Assembly: GCA_017626325.1 (NCBI GenBank)
Contig: JAGAIZ010000076.1
Span: forward strand, 1-40,417
Source of the DNA: Lachnospiraceae bacterium
Lineage (GTDB): Bacteria > Bacillota > Clostridia > Lachnospirales > Lachnospiraceae
Direction: 5' to 3'
DNA length: 40,417 nt
Below the pieces are notes generated by a model, which worked only from the letters and a program-made list of their open reading frames with translations, did not search any database and was not told the DNA's origin. The translations under genes and the position numbers were made by a program. Of this stretch, positions 25,090 through 34,789 are shown one piece after another (position 1 is the stretch's first letter; each line of letters starts with the position of its first letter).

Positions 25090-26187
25090 ATGAACACTCT
25101 TACCTGCGGTTTTATCGGACTTGGACTGATCGGCGGTTCCATCGCCAGGGCAATCCGTGCAAGCCTTCCCGATACCCATATCATCGCCTATGATATCAAC
25201 GCATCTTCCCTTGCCCTTGCCCGAAAAGAGAAGGTAATCGATGAAATCTGTACCGCCATCGACGGCTCCTACAGCGCCTGCGACTATATATTCTTATGCG
25301 CGCCGGTATCCCATAATGATGAAAACCTGCTTCTGCTGAAGCAGTATTTATCTGCAAAGACCATCCTGACCGATGTAGGCAGCGTAAAGACCGGCATTCA
25401 CCGCACCATCGAAGCGCTGGGCTTAAAGGACCAGTTCATCGGCGGCCATCCCATGGCAGGCTCAGAGCGGTTCGGCTACCAGAACTCCAAGGCTTCCTTA
25501 CTGGAAAACGCCTATTATATTCTGACGCCCTCCGACACAGTGGCACAGGAGAAAATATCCGCTTATCAGGCTCTGGTAGGTTCCATGGGCGCGATTCCGC
25601 TGATTCTCACCTATGAGGAACACGACTACGTTACCGCGGCAATCTCCCATCTGCCTCATGTGATCGCCGCCTCCCTCGTCAATCTCGTGCGAAACGCCGA
25701 TTCCAGGGAAGGCGTCATGAAAATGATCGCCGCCGGAGGCTTTAAGGATATCACAAGAATCGCTTCCTCTTCGCCTGCCATGTGGCAGCAGATTTGTCTG
25801 ACGAATACAGAGAATATCTCAGCGCTTCTGCACCGCTACATAGAAGATCTGGAGCAGATCGCCGTCTGTCTGGAACACCGGCAGGAGGAAGCAATCTACA
25901 CCTTCTTCGATACGGCGCGAAGCTACCGGGAATCCTTCACCAACGCTTCCAGCGGGCCTATCAAGGCCGAGCACGTGCTCACCGTGGATATTGCCGATAA
26001 GCCCGGCTCTATCGCCACCCTCGCCGCCCTGCTGGCGGAGCACGAGGTCAGCATTAAGAATATCGGCATCAACCACAACCGAGAGCTGGCGGAGGGCGCG
26101 CTGCGCATCGAGTTCTATGAGAAGGAAGCCCTGCACGCCGCCACGGCAGTTTTACTGGAGAACAATTACAGTATCCATACCAGATAA
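25090..26187 (+). CDS. tyrA: Prephenate dehydrogenase with C-terminal ACT domain
   Basis: 365 residues. It converts prephenate to 4-hydroxyphenylpyruvate with NAD+ in tyrosine synthesis. The Rossmann motif GLGLIGGS lies at 10-17. DVGSVKT and GGHPMAGSERFGY are the family's substrate-site signatures, and AAISHLPHVIAASLV is the conserved His segment of the helical domain. An ACT domain (about 295-365, VDIADKPGSIATLAALLAEHEVSI) follows, as in many Firmicutes, and usually mediates feedback by tyrosine. AAAGGAAACG precedes the ATG. aroA follows 121 bp downstream with no terminator, so the two are likely co-transcribed as part of the aromatic amino acid pathway. Confidence 0.95.
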   Translation: MNTLTCGFIGLGLIGGSIARAIRASLPDTHIIAYDINASSLALARKEKVIDEICTAIDGSYSACDYIFLCAPVSHNDENLLLLKQYLSAKTILTDVGSVKTGIHRTIEALGLKDQFIGGHPMAGSERFGYQNSKASLLENAYYILTPSDTVAQEKISAYQALVGSMGAIPLILTYEEHDYVTAAISHLPHVIAASLVNLVRNADSREGVMKMIAAGGFKDITRIASSSPAMWQQICLTNTENISALLHRYIEDLEQIAVCLEHRQEEAIYTFFDTARSYRESFTNASSGPIKAEHVLTVDIADKPGSIATLAALLAEHEVSIKNIGINHNRELAEGALRIEFYEKEALHAATAVLLENNYSIHTR

Positions 26188-26308
26188 CACACAAAACAAC
26201 AAAAAAAGATGCCTGACATACATAAGACAGCAAGCGCTGACCCCGGACACTACACGGACAGGCTCAGACAGCATACGGATTTCATTACAGGCAGGAACGG
26301 AGTCATAG

Positions 26309-27583
26309 ATGATTTTTGAAAAAGCAAACCACTTAAAAGGGGAAGTCACCATCCCCGGCGATAAGTCCATCTCCCACCGGGCGGTCATGTTCGGCGCCCT
26401 GGCGGAGGGAACGACGGAGGTCACCAATTTCTTACAGGGTGCGGACTGTCTGTCCACCATCGACTGCTTCCGCAAACTGGGAATCGAAATCGAGAATACG
26501 CCGGAGCATATTCTGATCCACGGCAAAGGCCTGCACGGCCTGCAAGCCCCCTCTTCCGTACTGGATACAGGCAACAGCGGCACCACCACGCGGCTGATTT
26601 CCGGCATCCTTGCCGCCCAGCCTTTCGAGACGACCCTGACCGGAGACGCTTCCATCCAGAAGCGGCCCATGCGCCGTATTATGGAACCTCTGTCCATGAT
26701 GGGGGCCGACATTACCAGTGTCAAAGGCAACGACTGTGCGCCTCTTCATATCGCAGGCGCGCCCTTACACGGCATTCATTACCATTCCAAAGTCGCTTCC
26801 GCACAGGTAAAATCCGCTATCCTGCTGGCAGGGCTGTATGCTGAGGGCGAGACGAAGGTAACAGAACCCACCGTCAGCCGCAACCATTCCGAAATCATGC
26901 TCAGATACTTCGGCGCCAATGTCCGCACAGAAGACAAAACCGCCATCATACAGCCGGAACCGCTGCTGCGGGGACAGCAGATCAAAGTGCCCGGAGACAT
27001 CTCCTCCGCCGCTTATTTCATCGCCGCCGGACTGCTCGTTCCCGGCGCGGAGGTCTGCATTCACAACGTGGGAATCAATCCGACAAGAGACGGTATTCTC
27101 CGGGTGGCACAGGCTATGGGAGGCGATATTACTCTGCTGAATGTGAATAACGACGGAGAACCCACCGCCGACCTGCTCGTAAGACACAGCGCGCTTCACG
27201 GCATCACCATCGAAGGCGATATTATCCCCACACTGATTGACGAACTGCCCATCATCAATATTATGGCGGCATGTGCCGAGGGTACCACCGTAATTAAGGA
27301 CGCTGCGGAATTGAAGGTAAAGGAATCCAACCGGATAGACGTGATGGCAGAACACCTTAGCGCCATGGGCTGTGATATCACCGGAACCGACGACGGTATG
27401 ATTATAAACGGCGGAAAGCCTCTCCACGGCGCAGTCATCGATTCTCATATGGATCACCGGATCGCCATGAGCTTCGCCGTTGCCTCTCTTGTTGCGGACG
27501 GTCAGACCAGGATAAAAGACAGCGATGTAGTTACCATCAGCTATCCCCATTTCTATGAAGATCTGGCGGGACTGACGCGGTAA
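26309..27583 (+). CDS. aroA: 3-phosphoshikimate 1-carboxyvinyltransferase (EPSP synthase)
   Basis: 424 residues. It joins PEP and shikimate-3-phosphate, the sixth step of the shikimate pathway. Residues 17-24 GDKSISHR carry the conserved substrate Lys and Ser-Arg. DTGNSGTTTRL is the glycine-rich LFLGNAGTA equivalent; GDASIQKRPMRR and KVKESNRID with MDHRIAMSFAV are further active-site signatures. The segments fit class II EPSP synthases of Firmicutes, which are often glyphosate-tolerant; sensitivity was not inferred further. GGAG is six bases before the ATG. It is the second gene after tyrA; it converges on a VanZ-like gene. Confidence 0.96.
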   Translation: MIFEKANHLKGEVTIPGDKSISHRAVMFGALAEGTTEVTNFLQGADCLSTIDCFRKLGIEIENTPEHILIHGKGLHGLQAPSSVLDTGNSGTTTRLISGILAAQPFETTLTGDASIQKRPMRRIMEPLSMMGADITSVKGNDCAPLHIAGAPLHGIHYHSKVASAQVKSAILLAGLYAEGETKVTEPTVSRNHSEIMLRYFGANVRTEDKTAIIQPEPLLRGQQIKVPGDISSAAYFIAAGLLVPGAEVCIHNVGINPTRDGILRVAQAMGGDITLLNVNNDGEPTADLLVRHSALHGITIEGDIIPTLIDELPIINIMAACAEGTTVIKDAAELKVKESNRIDVMAEHLSAMGCDITGTDDGMIINGGKPLHGAVIDSHMDHRIAMSFAVASLVADGQTRIKDSDVVTISYPHFYEDLAGLTR

Positions 27584-27590
27584 CAAAAAG

Positions 27591-27609
27591 GGGAGGGCAC
27601 AGCCCTCCC
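27591..27609 (-). terminator. Terminator of the queA/VanZ-like operon
   Basis: An 8-bp stem GGGAGGGC (27591-27598) with GCCCTCCC (27602-27609) and a 3-nt loop. On the minus strand CTTTTTG follows. It probably also slows plus-strand transcripts from aroA, but no T-run lies on that side. Confidence 0.8.
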
Positions 27610-27611
27610 TC

Positions 27612-28109
27612 CTACGATGACAGCTTCACCAACAGCCTGTTTAAGAAATAGGATCCCACCATACACAGGATACCCGCCAGACTGCCGTACCAGTTCAGCG
27701 TGGCGTCCGACATCTGGAAATGTCTGCCTTCTACGAACTGTTTATAGTACTCCGTATAATATGCCAGCGCATAACAAATAGCCATCGAACCGATGACGCC
27801 CAATATTCTGAAATATCTTCTGAAAATCACCATGCTGACAAAGGTGGTCACAAGCCCCACAATAAAAAACAATCCCAAATGCGCTCCGTACCGAATCATC
27901 AGACTTGTGGTCTTGATCTGATCCTCTGTGGGATTATTGAATATCCGCCCGGCGATCTGATATGCCAGACGCATCGTCACATTGTTAGAAGTCGCACCGT
28001 TCTGGAACGATACGATCATCACAAAATAAACCAACAACATCAGACTCAAAACCGACGCCACAATGACTATGATTTCAAGCCAGATGCTTTTATGCTTTCC
28101 ATGTCCCAT
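27612..28109 (-). CDS. VanZ-like membrane protein
   Basis: 165 residues with four predicted membrane helices (about 10-32, 72-92, 96-116, 142-160). The C-terminal part keeps the VanZ signature: YYTEYYKQFVEGRHFQMSDATLNWYGSLAG, i.e. E..Q.F..GR...D...N..G...G. The RYGAHLGLFF segment matches the family's K-x-x-H region. VanZ proteins occur with teicoplanin resistance genes, but most are stand-alone membrane proteins of unknown role, so no resistance is implied. A GGAAG ribosome site lies about nine bases before ATG 28109. It follows queA by 54 bp without a terminator. Confidence 0.8.
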   Translation of the reverse strand: MGHGKHKSIWLEIIVIVASVLSLMLLVYFVMIVSFQNGATSNNVTMRLAYQIAGRIFNNPTEDQIKTTSLMIRYGAHLGLFFIVGLVTTFVSMVIFRRYFRILGVIGSMAICYALAYYTEYYKQFVEGRHFQMSDATLNWYGSLAGILCMVGSYFLNRLLVKLSS

Positions 28110-28163
28110 GCTGCCGTTCTTCCTTATATGTAATCACACTCATTCTACCGCTTTCATCTTACC

Positions 28164-29222
28164 CTATTTATCCGTTTTTGTAAAGGAATCCGTAATAAAC
28201 ATGGCGTCTCCGAAGCTGAAGAAACGATACTTCTCCCGAACCGCTTCCGCATAAGCCGCAAGCACCTGTTCTCTGCCTGCCAGAGCGGACACAAGCATCA
28301 CAAGAGTAGATTCCGGCAGATGGAAATTCGTAATCAGGCAGTCCAGTACCTTGAACCGGTATCCCGGATAGATGAAGATCTCCGTATTGTCACATCCGGC
28401 CGCCACGACGCCGTTCTTATCCGCGGCGCTCTCCACGGTACGGCAGCTTGTAGTCCCCACGCAGATGACCCGGCCGCCGTTTGCCTTAGTACGGTTAATT
28501 TTCTCCGCCGCTTCCTCCGTCACCTGATAGTATTCGGAATGCATATGATGATCCAGGATATTATCCGCCTTGACAGGACGGAAAGTGCCAAGTCCCACGT
28601 GAAGCGTCACGTAAGCGATATCCACTCCCTTCTCCCCGATCGCCGCAAGAAGCTCCTTCGTAAAATGCAATCCGGCCGTAGGGGCCGCCGCAGAGCCTTC
28701 ATATTTGGCATACACAGTCTGATAACGGTTCTTATCCTGCAGCTTATGGGTAATATAAGGCGGCAGCGGCATTTCGCCGAGCTGATCCAGCACTTCCTCG
28801 AAAATACCGTCATACTCAAACTGTATGAGCCGGTTTCCTTCCTCTACCACATCAAGCACCCGGGCTCTTAACAGCCCGCCGCCAAAGGAAAGTCTCGTTC
28901 CGGGTTTTGCTTTTCTGCCGGGCTTTACAAGCGTCTCCCAGACATCCTTCTCTTTGCGTTTCAAAAGAAGCACCTCGATTGCCGCTCCGGTATCTTCCTT
29001 AACGCCAAGCAGCCTTGCCGGAATGACCTTCGTGTTATTTAACACCAGGCAGTCTCCCGGATGCAGATAATCGATAATCTCCCGGAAAATATGGTGTTCC
29101 GTTCTGCCGCTGTATTTGTCTAACATCAGAAGCCTGGAACCGGAACGGTCCATAAGAGGATCCTGGGCAATCAATTCCTCCGGCAGTTCAAAATAAAAAT
29201 CCGATTTCTTTAATTCTTCCAT
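28164..29222 (-). CDS. queA: S-adenosylmethionine:tRNA ribosyltransferase-isomerase
   Basis: 352 residues from ATG 29222. It transfers and rearranges ribose from S-adenosylmethionine onto preQ1 in tRNA, giving epoxyqueuosine in the wobble position of GUN-anticodon tRNAs. Characteristic segments are [49 protein letters not shown] and [18 protein letters not shown] sits four bases before ATG 29222. The longer open frame to 29285 starts inside the terminator of the previous operon and is rejected. Other queuosine genes (tgt, queG) are not in the window. It is followed by the VanZ-like gene. Confidence 0.95.
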   Translation of the reverse strand: MEELKKSDFYFELPEELIAQDPLMDRSGSRLLMLDKYSGRTEHHIFREIIDYLHPGDCLVLNNTKVIPARLLGVKEDTGAAIEVLLLKRKEKDVWETLVKPGRKAKPGTRLSFGGGLLRARVLDVVEEGNRLIQFEYDGIFEEVLDQLGEMPLPPYITHKLQDKNRYQTVYAKYEGSAAAPTAGLHFTKELLAAIGEKGVDIAYVTLHVGLGTFRPVKADNILDHHMHSEYYQVTEEAAEKINRTKANGGRVICVGTTSCRTVESAADKNGVVAAGCDNTEIFIYPGYRFKVLDCLITNFHLPESTLVMLVSALAGREQVLAAYAEAVREKYRFFSFGDAMFITDSFTKTDK

Positions 29223-29283
29223 CCTGCTCCTTTCTGTATCTGTTGCGTTCCATGACAGTAGCTCTGTCACGGACAGATAAAAC

Positions 29284-29318
29284 AATTGCGGACAATCTGT
29301 GCAAGATTACCCGCAATT
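29284..29318 (-). terminator. Terminator of the pheS-pheT-M18 operon
   Basis: An 8-bp perfect stem AATTGCGG (29284-29291) with CCGCAATT (29311-29318), extended by an inner AATCT/AGATT pairing, followed on the minus strand by GTTTTAT. Confidence 0.75.
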
Positions 29319-29359
29319 TGATTCCCAAAATCATTTGCTGCATACAGCAGGTCTGCGCT

Positions 29360-30844
29360 TTATAAATCCGCGTGATTCAAAAACGCCACATATCCCCGCT
29401 TCGTCTCATACACATCCGCCTTGCTGGTAGCTTCCCAGGGCGCGTGCATATTTAATACCGCAACGCCGCTGTCGATGACATTCATGCCGTACAATGCCAG
29501 AATGTAAGCAATCGTGCCGCCGCCGCCTAAGTCTACCTTGCCAAGCTCCGCCGTCTGGAAGTTCACCTGCTCCTTCTCGAAGATAGCACGGATATGCCCC
29601 AGATATTCCGCGTTAGCGTCATTAGAGCCTGATTTGCCGCGGGAGCCCGTGAATTTGTTAAATACCATACCGCCGCCCAGAAACGCCACATTCTTCTTAT
29701 CAAAGCTTGCCGCATAGCTGGGATCGAACGCGCTGCTGACATCGGAGGAAAGCATACAGGAATGAGCCAGACATCTGCGCAGCTTCAGCTCGCTGTACTC
29801 TCCGGCCAGGTTCATCACCTCCGCCACCGCGTTCTCGAAGAATTTCGACTGCATACCGGTAGCGCCCACACTGCCGATTTCTTCCTTGTCTACCAGGATG
29901 CAGCAGGCCGTTCTGTCTGTCTGTCCGATTTCAAGCATTGCCTGCAAGGAAGAAAAAGCGCACACTCTGTCATCCTGTCCGTAAGCCAGGATCATGCTTC
30001 TGTCCAGTCCCGCTTCTCTTGCTTTGCCCGCAGGAACGACCTCAAGCTCCGCAGAGATGAAGTCCTCTTCCTCGATATCGTAGCTCTTGCGCAAAATATC
30101 AAGAATCCCCTTCTTTACCGCGTCCTTCTCTGCTTTCGCCTCTTCCTTGCTATCCTGACCGTCCGCCTGCTCCTTCTGTGCCGCTTTCGCGCATCCGCTG
30201 CCTTCCGTCTTTTCCTGCTTCCTCTCTCTGTCGATGATAAGAGGCTTGTTGCCGACTACAATATCCAAAGCTTCTCCTTCGATCACCTTGGACGCTTTCT
30301 TCTCAAGCTGCTCCTGCGCCAGATGAATCAACAGATCCGAGATAAAGAAAACCGGATCGTCTTCATTCTCACCGATGTTAATTTCCACGGTGGCGCCGTC
30401 CTTCTTCACTACCACGCCGTGAATCGCCAACGGAATCGTCACCCACTGGTATTTCTTCACGCCGCCGTAATAGTGGGTGTCCAGATAGGCGAAGCCGCCG
30501 TCCTCATACAGCGGATTCTGCTTCACATCAAGGCGGGGGGAATCGATATGCGCGCCGAGAATATTAATGCCCTCAGCCATGCTTTTCGTACCGATCTGAA
30601 ACATAACGATAGATTTGTTCATCCAAACGGAATATACCTTGTCTCCCGCTTTGAGCGCCGTACCCTCTTTCACCAGTACTTCAAGCTCCCGGTATCCTGC
30701 TTCCTCGATGGTATTGACAATCTGGTCGATGCACTCCCGCTCCGTCTTGCCGTTATCCAGAAAGTCCATATACTTTCTGGCGAAGTCGTCTGCCTCCTGA
30801 AGCTGTCCGGCATCATAGGTCTCCCATGTATTCTTATGCTCCAT
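29360..30844 (-). CDS. M18-family zinc aminopeptidase
   Basis: 494 residues. M18 enzymes are cytoplasmic aminopeptidases using two zinc ions. Ligand segments are visible: GAHIDSPRLD (His/Asp), YGQDDRVCAF (Asp), VDKEEIGSVGATG (Glu/Glu), MLSSDVSSAFDPSY (Asp) and MHAPWEATS (His). Between about 204 and 240 is a Lys/Glu/Gln-rich insertion (GSGCAKAAQKEQADGQDSKE) that interrupts the domain. It looks unstructured and lacks motifs. AAAAGGAG is eight bases before ATG 30844. The gene starts 27 bp after pheT with no terminator, so it is probably transcribed from the T-box-controlled pheST promoter, tying peptide breakdown to phenylalanine supply; that link is inference. Confidence 0.93.
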   Translation of the reverse strand: MEHKNTWETYDAGQLQEADDFARKYMDFLDNGKTERECIDQIVNTIEEAGYRELEVLVKEGTALKAGDKVYSVWMNKSIVMFQIGTKSMAEGINILGAHIDSPRLDVKQNPLYEDGGFAYLDTHYYGGVKKYQWVTIPLAIHGVVVKKDGATVEINIGENEDDPVFFISDLLIHLAQEQLEKKASKVIEGEALDIVVGNKPLIIDRERKQEKTEGSGCAKAAQKEQADGQDSKEEAKAEKDAVKKGILDILRKSYDIEEEDFISAELEVVPAGKAREAGLDRSMILAYGQDDRVCAFSSLQAMLEIGQTDRTACCILVDKEEIGSVGATGMQSKFFENAVAEVMNLAGEYSELKLRRCLAHSCMLSSDVSSAFDPSYAASFDKKNVAFLGGGMVFNKFTGSRGKSGSNDANAEYLGHIRAIFEKEQVNFQTAELGKVDLGGGGTIAYILALYGMNVIDSGVAVLNMHAPWEATSKADVYETKRGYVAFLNHADL

Positions 30845-30871
30845 GTCCGCATCTCCTTTTCTAAATTCGAA

Positions 30872-33292
30872 TCAGCTTCTCAGCTCGATTCCCATACTCT
30901 CTAATCCATTCAGTATCTTCTTCATCGCGCCTGCCACATCCGCGTCTTCCAGCGTCCTGTCCTTCGCGCGGAAGGTGATGGAATAAGCCACCGACTTATA
31001 GCCCTCCTTAATCTGGTCGCCCTCGTAGATATCAAACAGCCTGTAATCCTCCAGGATCTTTCCGCCGCGCTGAGCGATAACCGCCTCAATCTGTCCCACC
31101 ATGATCTCCTTGGGCACCACCATACTGATATCTCTTAAGACCGCCGGATATTTGGCAATCCCCTCGTATTTTCTGTCAAAGGTTGCAAACGGAACTACCT
31201 TCGGCATATCCAGAACTGCCACGTAGGCTCTGGTCTTCATATCGTAGTTCTCGCATACCTCAGGATGCACCTCGCCCAGATAACCGAGCGTCTCGCCCTG
31301 GAAGCAGATCAGCGCCTGTCTGCCCGGATGCAGGAAATTCTTACCCGCATTGGGGTCATAAGTCACCTTGCTGCGAATGCCGATGCTGTCGAAGAACTCT
31401 TCCACAACACCCTTCATCGTGAAGAAGTCTCCTTCGCCGTACATGCCCAGCGTAAACTGCATTCTCTCGTCCGGAAGCTCCGTCAGCGGCAATGCTTTGG
31501 GAATATAGATATTTCCCAGCTCATAGAGACGCACATCTTTGTTTCTCCTGTTATAGTTGGTTGCAAGGCTCGTCAGCATTCCGTTTAAGGAAATGGTTCT
31601 CATAATAGAGAAGTCCTCCCCCAGCGGATTGGAAATAGCAATCGCCTGACGTGCCGGGTCATCCGCCGAAAGCAGCAGCTTATCGAACACCTTCGGGCTT
31701 TCGAAGGAATAACACATTCCCTGGGAGAAGCCGCAGTATTCCGCAATGTCCCTTGCCTTTTCCTCGATGCGGAGCTTGAACGGCAGCTTACCCGTGGTAG
31801 CCTCGCCGCTTGGCAGAGAGGTCGGGATCTTGTCATAGCCGTAGAAGCGGGCCACTTCCTCCGCAATATCGCACTGACGGAGCAAGTCCTGACGGAAAGT
31901 CGGCATCGTAAGCGTATTGGATGCTTCGTCATACTCCACTTCAATCATTTTGAAAATATCGAGCATTTCCTCTCTGGACACGTCCGTACCCAACAGCTTA
32001 TTATAGCTTTCCGGCTGGAAAGGAAGCGTCACCTTCTCCTTCATTTCGCCGTGTACGTCTACCATACCGCTTACGACCTCGCCGCAGCCCAGCTCTTCGA
32101 TTAGCTGACAGGCTCTGTTGATAGCGTCCTGTGCGTTATAAGGATCCAGACCTTTCTCGAACTTGCCGGACGCGTCGGTTCTTAAGCCTACGCGCTTAGC
32201 GGACTTGCGGATATTAGCGCCGTTAAAAGTCGCCGCCTCGAAAAGCACCGTCTTCACATCCTCCGTGATCTTGGAGTTTTCACCGCCCATAATACCGGCT
32301 ATGCCGACCTCCTTTTCGGCGTCGCAGATCATCAGCACATCGCTGTCCAGCTTACGTTCCTGTCCGTCCAACGTCTGGAACACGTCGCCGTCCTTGGCGC
32401 GGCGGACGATAATCTTATGTCCGGCGATCGTATCCAGATCATAAGCGTGCATGGGCTGTCCGTATTCTTCCATCACATAGTTGGTGATATCCACCAGATT
32501 ATTGATGGGACGAATACCGCTTGCCGCCAGTCTTCTCTGCATCCATTTCGGAGAAGGCCCTATCTTGATATTGGTGCAGACTCTCGCGCAGTATCTGGGA
32601 CACAATTCCTTGTCTTCCACTTCCACCGTAATATAGTCTTCCACTTTTTCATTATTTTCTTTCACAGAAACCTCCGGCAGTACAAAAGACTTGCGGAACG
32701 TAGCTGCCGCTTCTCTGGCAATGCCGATGACACTGTAACAGTCTACACGGTTCGAGGTCACTTCATACTCAAATACCGTATCCCGCAGGCCCAGGGCTTC
32801 CACCGCGTCGGAGCCGACCACCGCGTCGTCTTCGAAAATATAGATGCCCATCTCCGGCGCTTCGGGATACATATCCCTGCTGGAACCAAGCTCTTCGATG
32901 GAACACATCATACCGTTGGAAGGTACGCCGCGCAGCTTGCCCGCCTTAATCCTGATGCCGTCCTCCGGCAGAGGACCGCCATCGTGGCCTCCTGCCACCT
33001 TACCGCCGTCTAACACAACCGGAACCTTATCCCCCTCTTTCACATTCGGCGCGCCTGTTACAATCTGAATCACCTCAGAACCGATATTCACCTGACAAAT
33101 AATCAGCTTATCCGCGTCAGGATGCTTCTCGATCTTCTCAATCTGTCCTATTACAATTTTCTCCAGATTCTTATCCAGTCTGCTGTAGCCTTCCACCTTC
33201 GTTCCAGATAACGTCATAGCGTCCATATATTCCTGATCCGTACACTCCAAATCCGGCACGTACGCCTTAATCCATGATAATGCTGTATTCAT
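30872..33292 (-). CDS. pheT: Phenylalanyl-tRNA synthetase beta subunit
   Basis: 806 residues, normal length. The beta subunit binds tRNA-Phe and edits mischarged tyrosine in the alpha2-beta2 enzyme. Domain order: N-terminal region, EMAP/OB-like tRNA-binding domain (about 40-150, VGQIEKIEKHPDADKLIICQV), B3/4 editing domain (about 215-385), B5 (about 400-475), catalytic-like core and the C-terminal FDX-ACB anticodon-binding domain (about 710-806, FDRKYEGIAKYPAVLRDISMVV). AAGGAGAG precedes ATG 33292. It lies 59 bp after pheS and is co-regulated by the Phe T-box leader. Confidence 0.97.
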   Translation of the reverse strand: MNTALSWIKAYVPDLECTDQEYMDAMTLSGTKVEGYSRLDKNLEKIVIGQIEKIEKHPDADKLIICQVNIGSEVIQIVTGAPNVKEGDKVPVVLDGGKVAGGHDGGPLPEDGIRIKAGKLRGVPSNGMMCSIEELGSSRDMYPEAPEMGIYIFEDDAVVGSDAVEALGLRDTVFEYEVTSNRVDCYSVIGIAREAAATFRKSFVLPEVSVKENNEKVEDYITVEVEDKELCPRYCARVCTNIKIGPSPKWMQRRLAASGIRPINNLVDITNYVMEEYGQPMHAYDLDTIAGHKIIVRRAKDGDVFQTLDGQERKLDSDVLMICDAEKEVGIAGIMGGENSKITEDVKTVLFEAATFNGANIRKSAKRVGLRTDASGKFEKGLDPYNAQDAINRACQLIEELGCGEVVSGMVDVHGEMKEKVTLPFQPESYNKLLGTDVSREEMLDIFKMIEVEYDEASNTLTMPTFRQDLLRQCDIAEEVARFYGYDKIPTSLPSGEATTGKLPFKLRIEEKARDIAEYCGFSQGMCYSFESPKVFDKLLLSADDPARQAIAISNPLGEDFSIMRTISLNGMLTSLATNYNRRNKDVRLYELGNIYIPKALPLTELPDERMQFTLGMYGEGDFFTMKGVVEEFFDSIGIRSKVTYDPNAGKNFLHPGRQALICFQGETLGYLGEVHPEVCENYDMKTRAYVAVLDMPKVVPFATFDRKYEGIAKYPAVLRDISMVVPKEIMVGQIEAVIAQRGGKILEDYRLFDIYEGDQIKEGYKSVAYSITFRAKDRTLEDADVAGAMKKILNGLESMGIELRS

Positions 33293-33351
33293 AGTTGTTC
33301 TCTCCTTATTGTCTATTTTCTAGCGATTGCGAAACACATTGCCCTGCATTC

Positions 33352-34371
33352 TCAGAACTGCTTTAAGAACCGGATATCGTTCTCATAAAGCAGTCTCATA
33401 TCATCGATTTCGTATTTCAGAAGCGCGATACGCTCCAGTCCCACGCCGAACGCAAACCCGGTATATTCCTCCGGGTCGATACCGCTCATCTCCAGCACGT
33501 GGGGGTGTACCATACCGCAGCCTAAGATCTCAATCCAGCCCTCGCCTTTACAGAAACGGCACCCTTTGCCGCCGCACTTAAAGCAGGTCACATCCATCTC
33601 CGCGCTGGGCTCTGTGAACGGGAAATGATGGGGTCTGAATTTCACCTTCGTGTCCTCTCCAAACAGCTCCCTGGCAAATTCCGCCAGCGTTCCCTTCAAA
33701 TCCGCAAAAGTAATATTCTTATCGATTACCAGTCCTTCTATCTGGTGGAAGGATGGTGAATGGGTAGCGTCCACTTCGTCAGAACGGAATACACGCCCCG
33801 GCGCAATCATACGAATCGGCAGTTTGCCCTTCTCCATCTCATGAACCTGGGTAGAGGACGTCTGGGTCCTTAACAGAATATCTCCCGCAATATAGAAGGT
33901 ATCCTGTTCATCCTTCGCCGGATGGTCCGCCGGAATATTCAGGGCCTCGAAGTTATAGTAATCCTTCTCCACCTCCGGTCCTTCCACCACTTCATAGCCC
34001 ATGCCGATGAAGATTCTCTCCACTTCCTCCAGGGCGATGGTATTCGGATGACGGTGTCCTACGTTGTTCTTCTTCGCGGGCAGCGTAACGTCGATGATCT
34101 CTGTCTTCATCCTGGCTTCACGCACCGCCTTCTCCATCTTCTTCACAGATTCCTCTAAAACCTTCTCAATCTCTTCTCTCGTCTCATTGACAAGCTGTCC
34201 CACCTTAGGGCGATCCTCCGGGGCAACATCCTTCATGCCCTTTAAGACTGCCGTCAGCTCGCCTTTCTTGCCAAGGTAATTCACCCTGACCTCATTCAAT
34301 TTCTCTAAGGCGTCGCTTTCCGCAATCTGACGCAGCGCCTCCGCTTTAATCTGTTCTAATTTCTCTTTCAT
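33352..34371 (-). CDS. pheS: Phenylalanyl-tRNA synthetase alpha subunit
   Basis: 339 residues. The catalytic class II subunit. The N-terminal 90 residues form the tRNA-binding coiled coil ([18 protein letters not shown]). The core has [31 protein letters not shown], motif 2-type [21 protein letters not shown] and motif 3 [16 protein letters not shown]. The [12 protein letters not shown] segment is the usual Cys-rich turn of bacterial PheS. AAAGGAG lies about 12 bases before ATG 34371. It is first in the pheS-pheT-M18 operon behind a T-box leader. Confidence 0.98.
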   Translation of the reverse strand: MKEKLEQIKAEALRQIAESDALEKLNEVRVNYLGKKGELTAVLKGMKDVAPEDRPKVGQLVNETREEIEKVLEESVKKMEKAVREARMKTEIIDVTLPAKKNNVGHRHPNTIALEEVERIFIGMGYEVVEGPEVEKDYYNFEALNIPADHPAKDEQDTFYIAGDILLRTQTSSTQVHEMEKGKLPIRMIAPGRVFRSDEVDATHSPSFHQIEGLVIDKNITFADLKGTLAEFARELFGEDTKVKFRPHHFPFTEPSAEMDVTCFKCGGKGCRFCKGEGWIEILGCGMVHPHVLEMSGIDPEEYTGFAFGVGLERIALLKYEIDDMRLLYENDIRFLKQF

Positions 34372-34429
34372 ACCGGCTAATACTCCTTTGTTTTATTTTG
34401 TGCTTCTTTCTGCCTCTGCTTATGCACGC

Positions 34430-34754
34430 AAAAAATCCCACGTGCTTCTAAACACATGGGACGAATAATCTCCGCGGTACCACCCAGATTCCTGTTGGTT
34501 ACATACAGCTAAACAACAGACGCTTCATTTCGGCGTAACGTGCCGGACGTCTCAAACTACTGAGGCCATACCTGCGTATCATAGCTGCGCGCGTCTGACC
34601 CGTTCCTTCAAGCGGCTCCGGTGGGAAATTCAAGGGATTCTCTGAACATAAGGAAGCTTACAGCCGGCGACTTCCCCTCTCTGCATGAAAAGAATGCTCT
34701 ACTGACACCATCAACGCCTTTTCTATTACCGTCAGCCTGCTGTGCTGACCACTA
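34430..34754 (-). promoter_or_regulatory. T-box riboswitch (Phe) controlling pheS-pheT
   Basis: Transcribed on the minus strand. The invariant T-box TGGGTGGTACCGCGG lies at 34486-34472. Downstream is the terminator TCCCATGTG/CACGTGGGA (34461-34453 with 34444-34436) and a T-run (34435-34430). Upstream are the stem I signatures: AGTA, AGAGAG (34682-34677) and a GCTGTAAG distal loop. The specifier side reads CTTGAATTTCCC, which contains a phenylalanine codon (TTC at 34627-34625), consistent with the genes controlled. Uncharged tRNA-Phe should base-pair with both sites, stabilise the antiterminator and let transcription continue. The exact specifier register was not proven by folding. Confidence 0.93.
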
Positions 34755-34760
34755 TCTGTC

Positions 34761-34789
34761 ATTTTAGTGGCTTTTCCTCGACTTGTCAA
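34761..34789 (-). promoter_or_regulatory. pheST promoter
   Basis: On the minus strand, -35 TTGACA (34789-34784), 17-bp spacer, -10 TAAAAT (34766-34761). The -10 includes the TAA stop of the upstream YihY gene. The start near 34754 begins the T-box RNA. Confidence 0.75.

Noticed and set aside
27612-28109. Glycopeptide-resistance gene vanZ
   Set aside because: Only the family signature is present; no van operon genes (vanH, vanA, vanX, vanR/S) are in the window.
29223-29285. An upstream in-frame start for queA at 29285
   Set aside because: It falls within the terminator hairpin of the preceding operon, and ATG 29222 has a strong AAAGGAG site.
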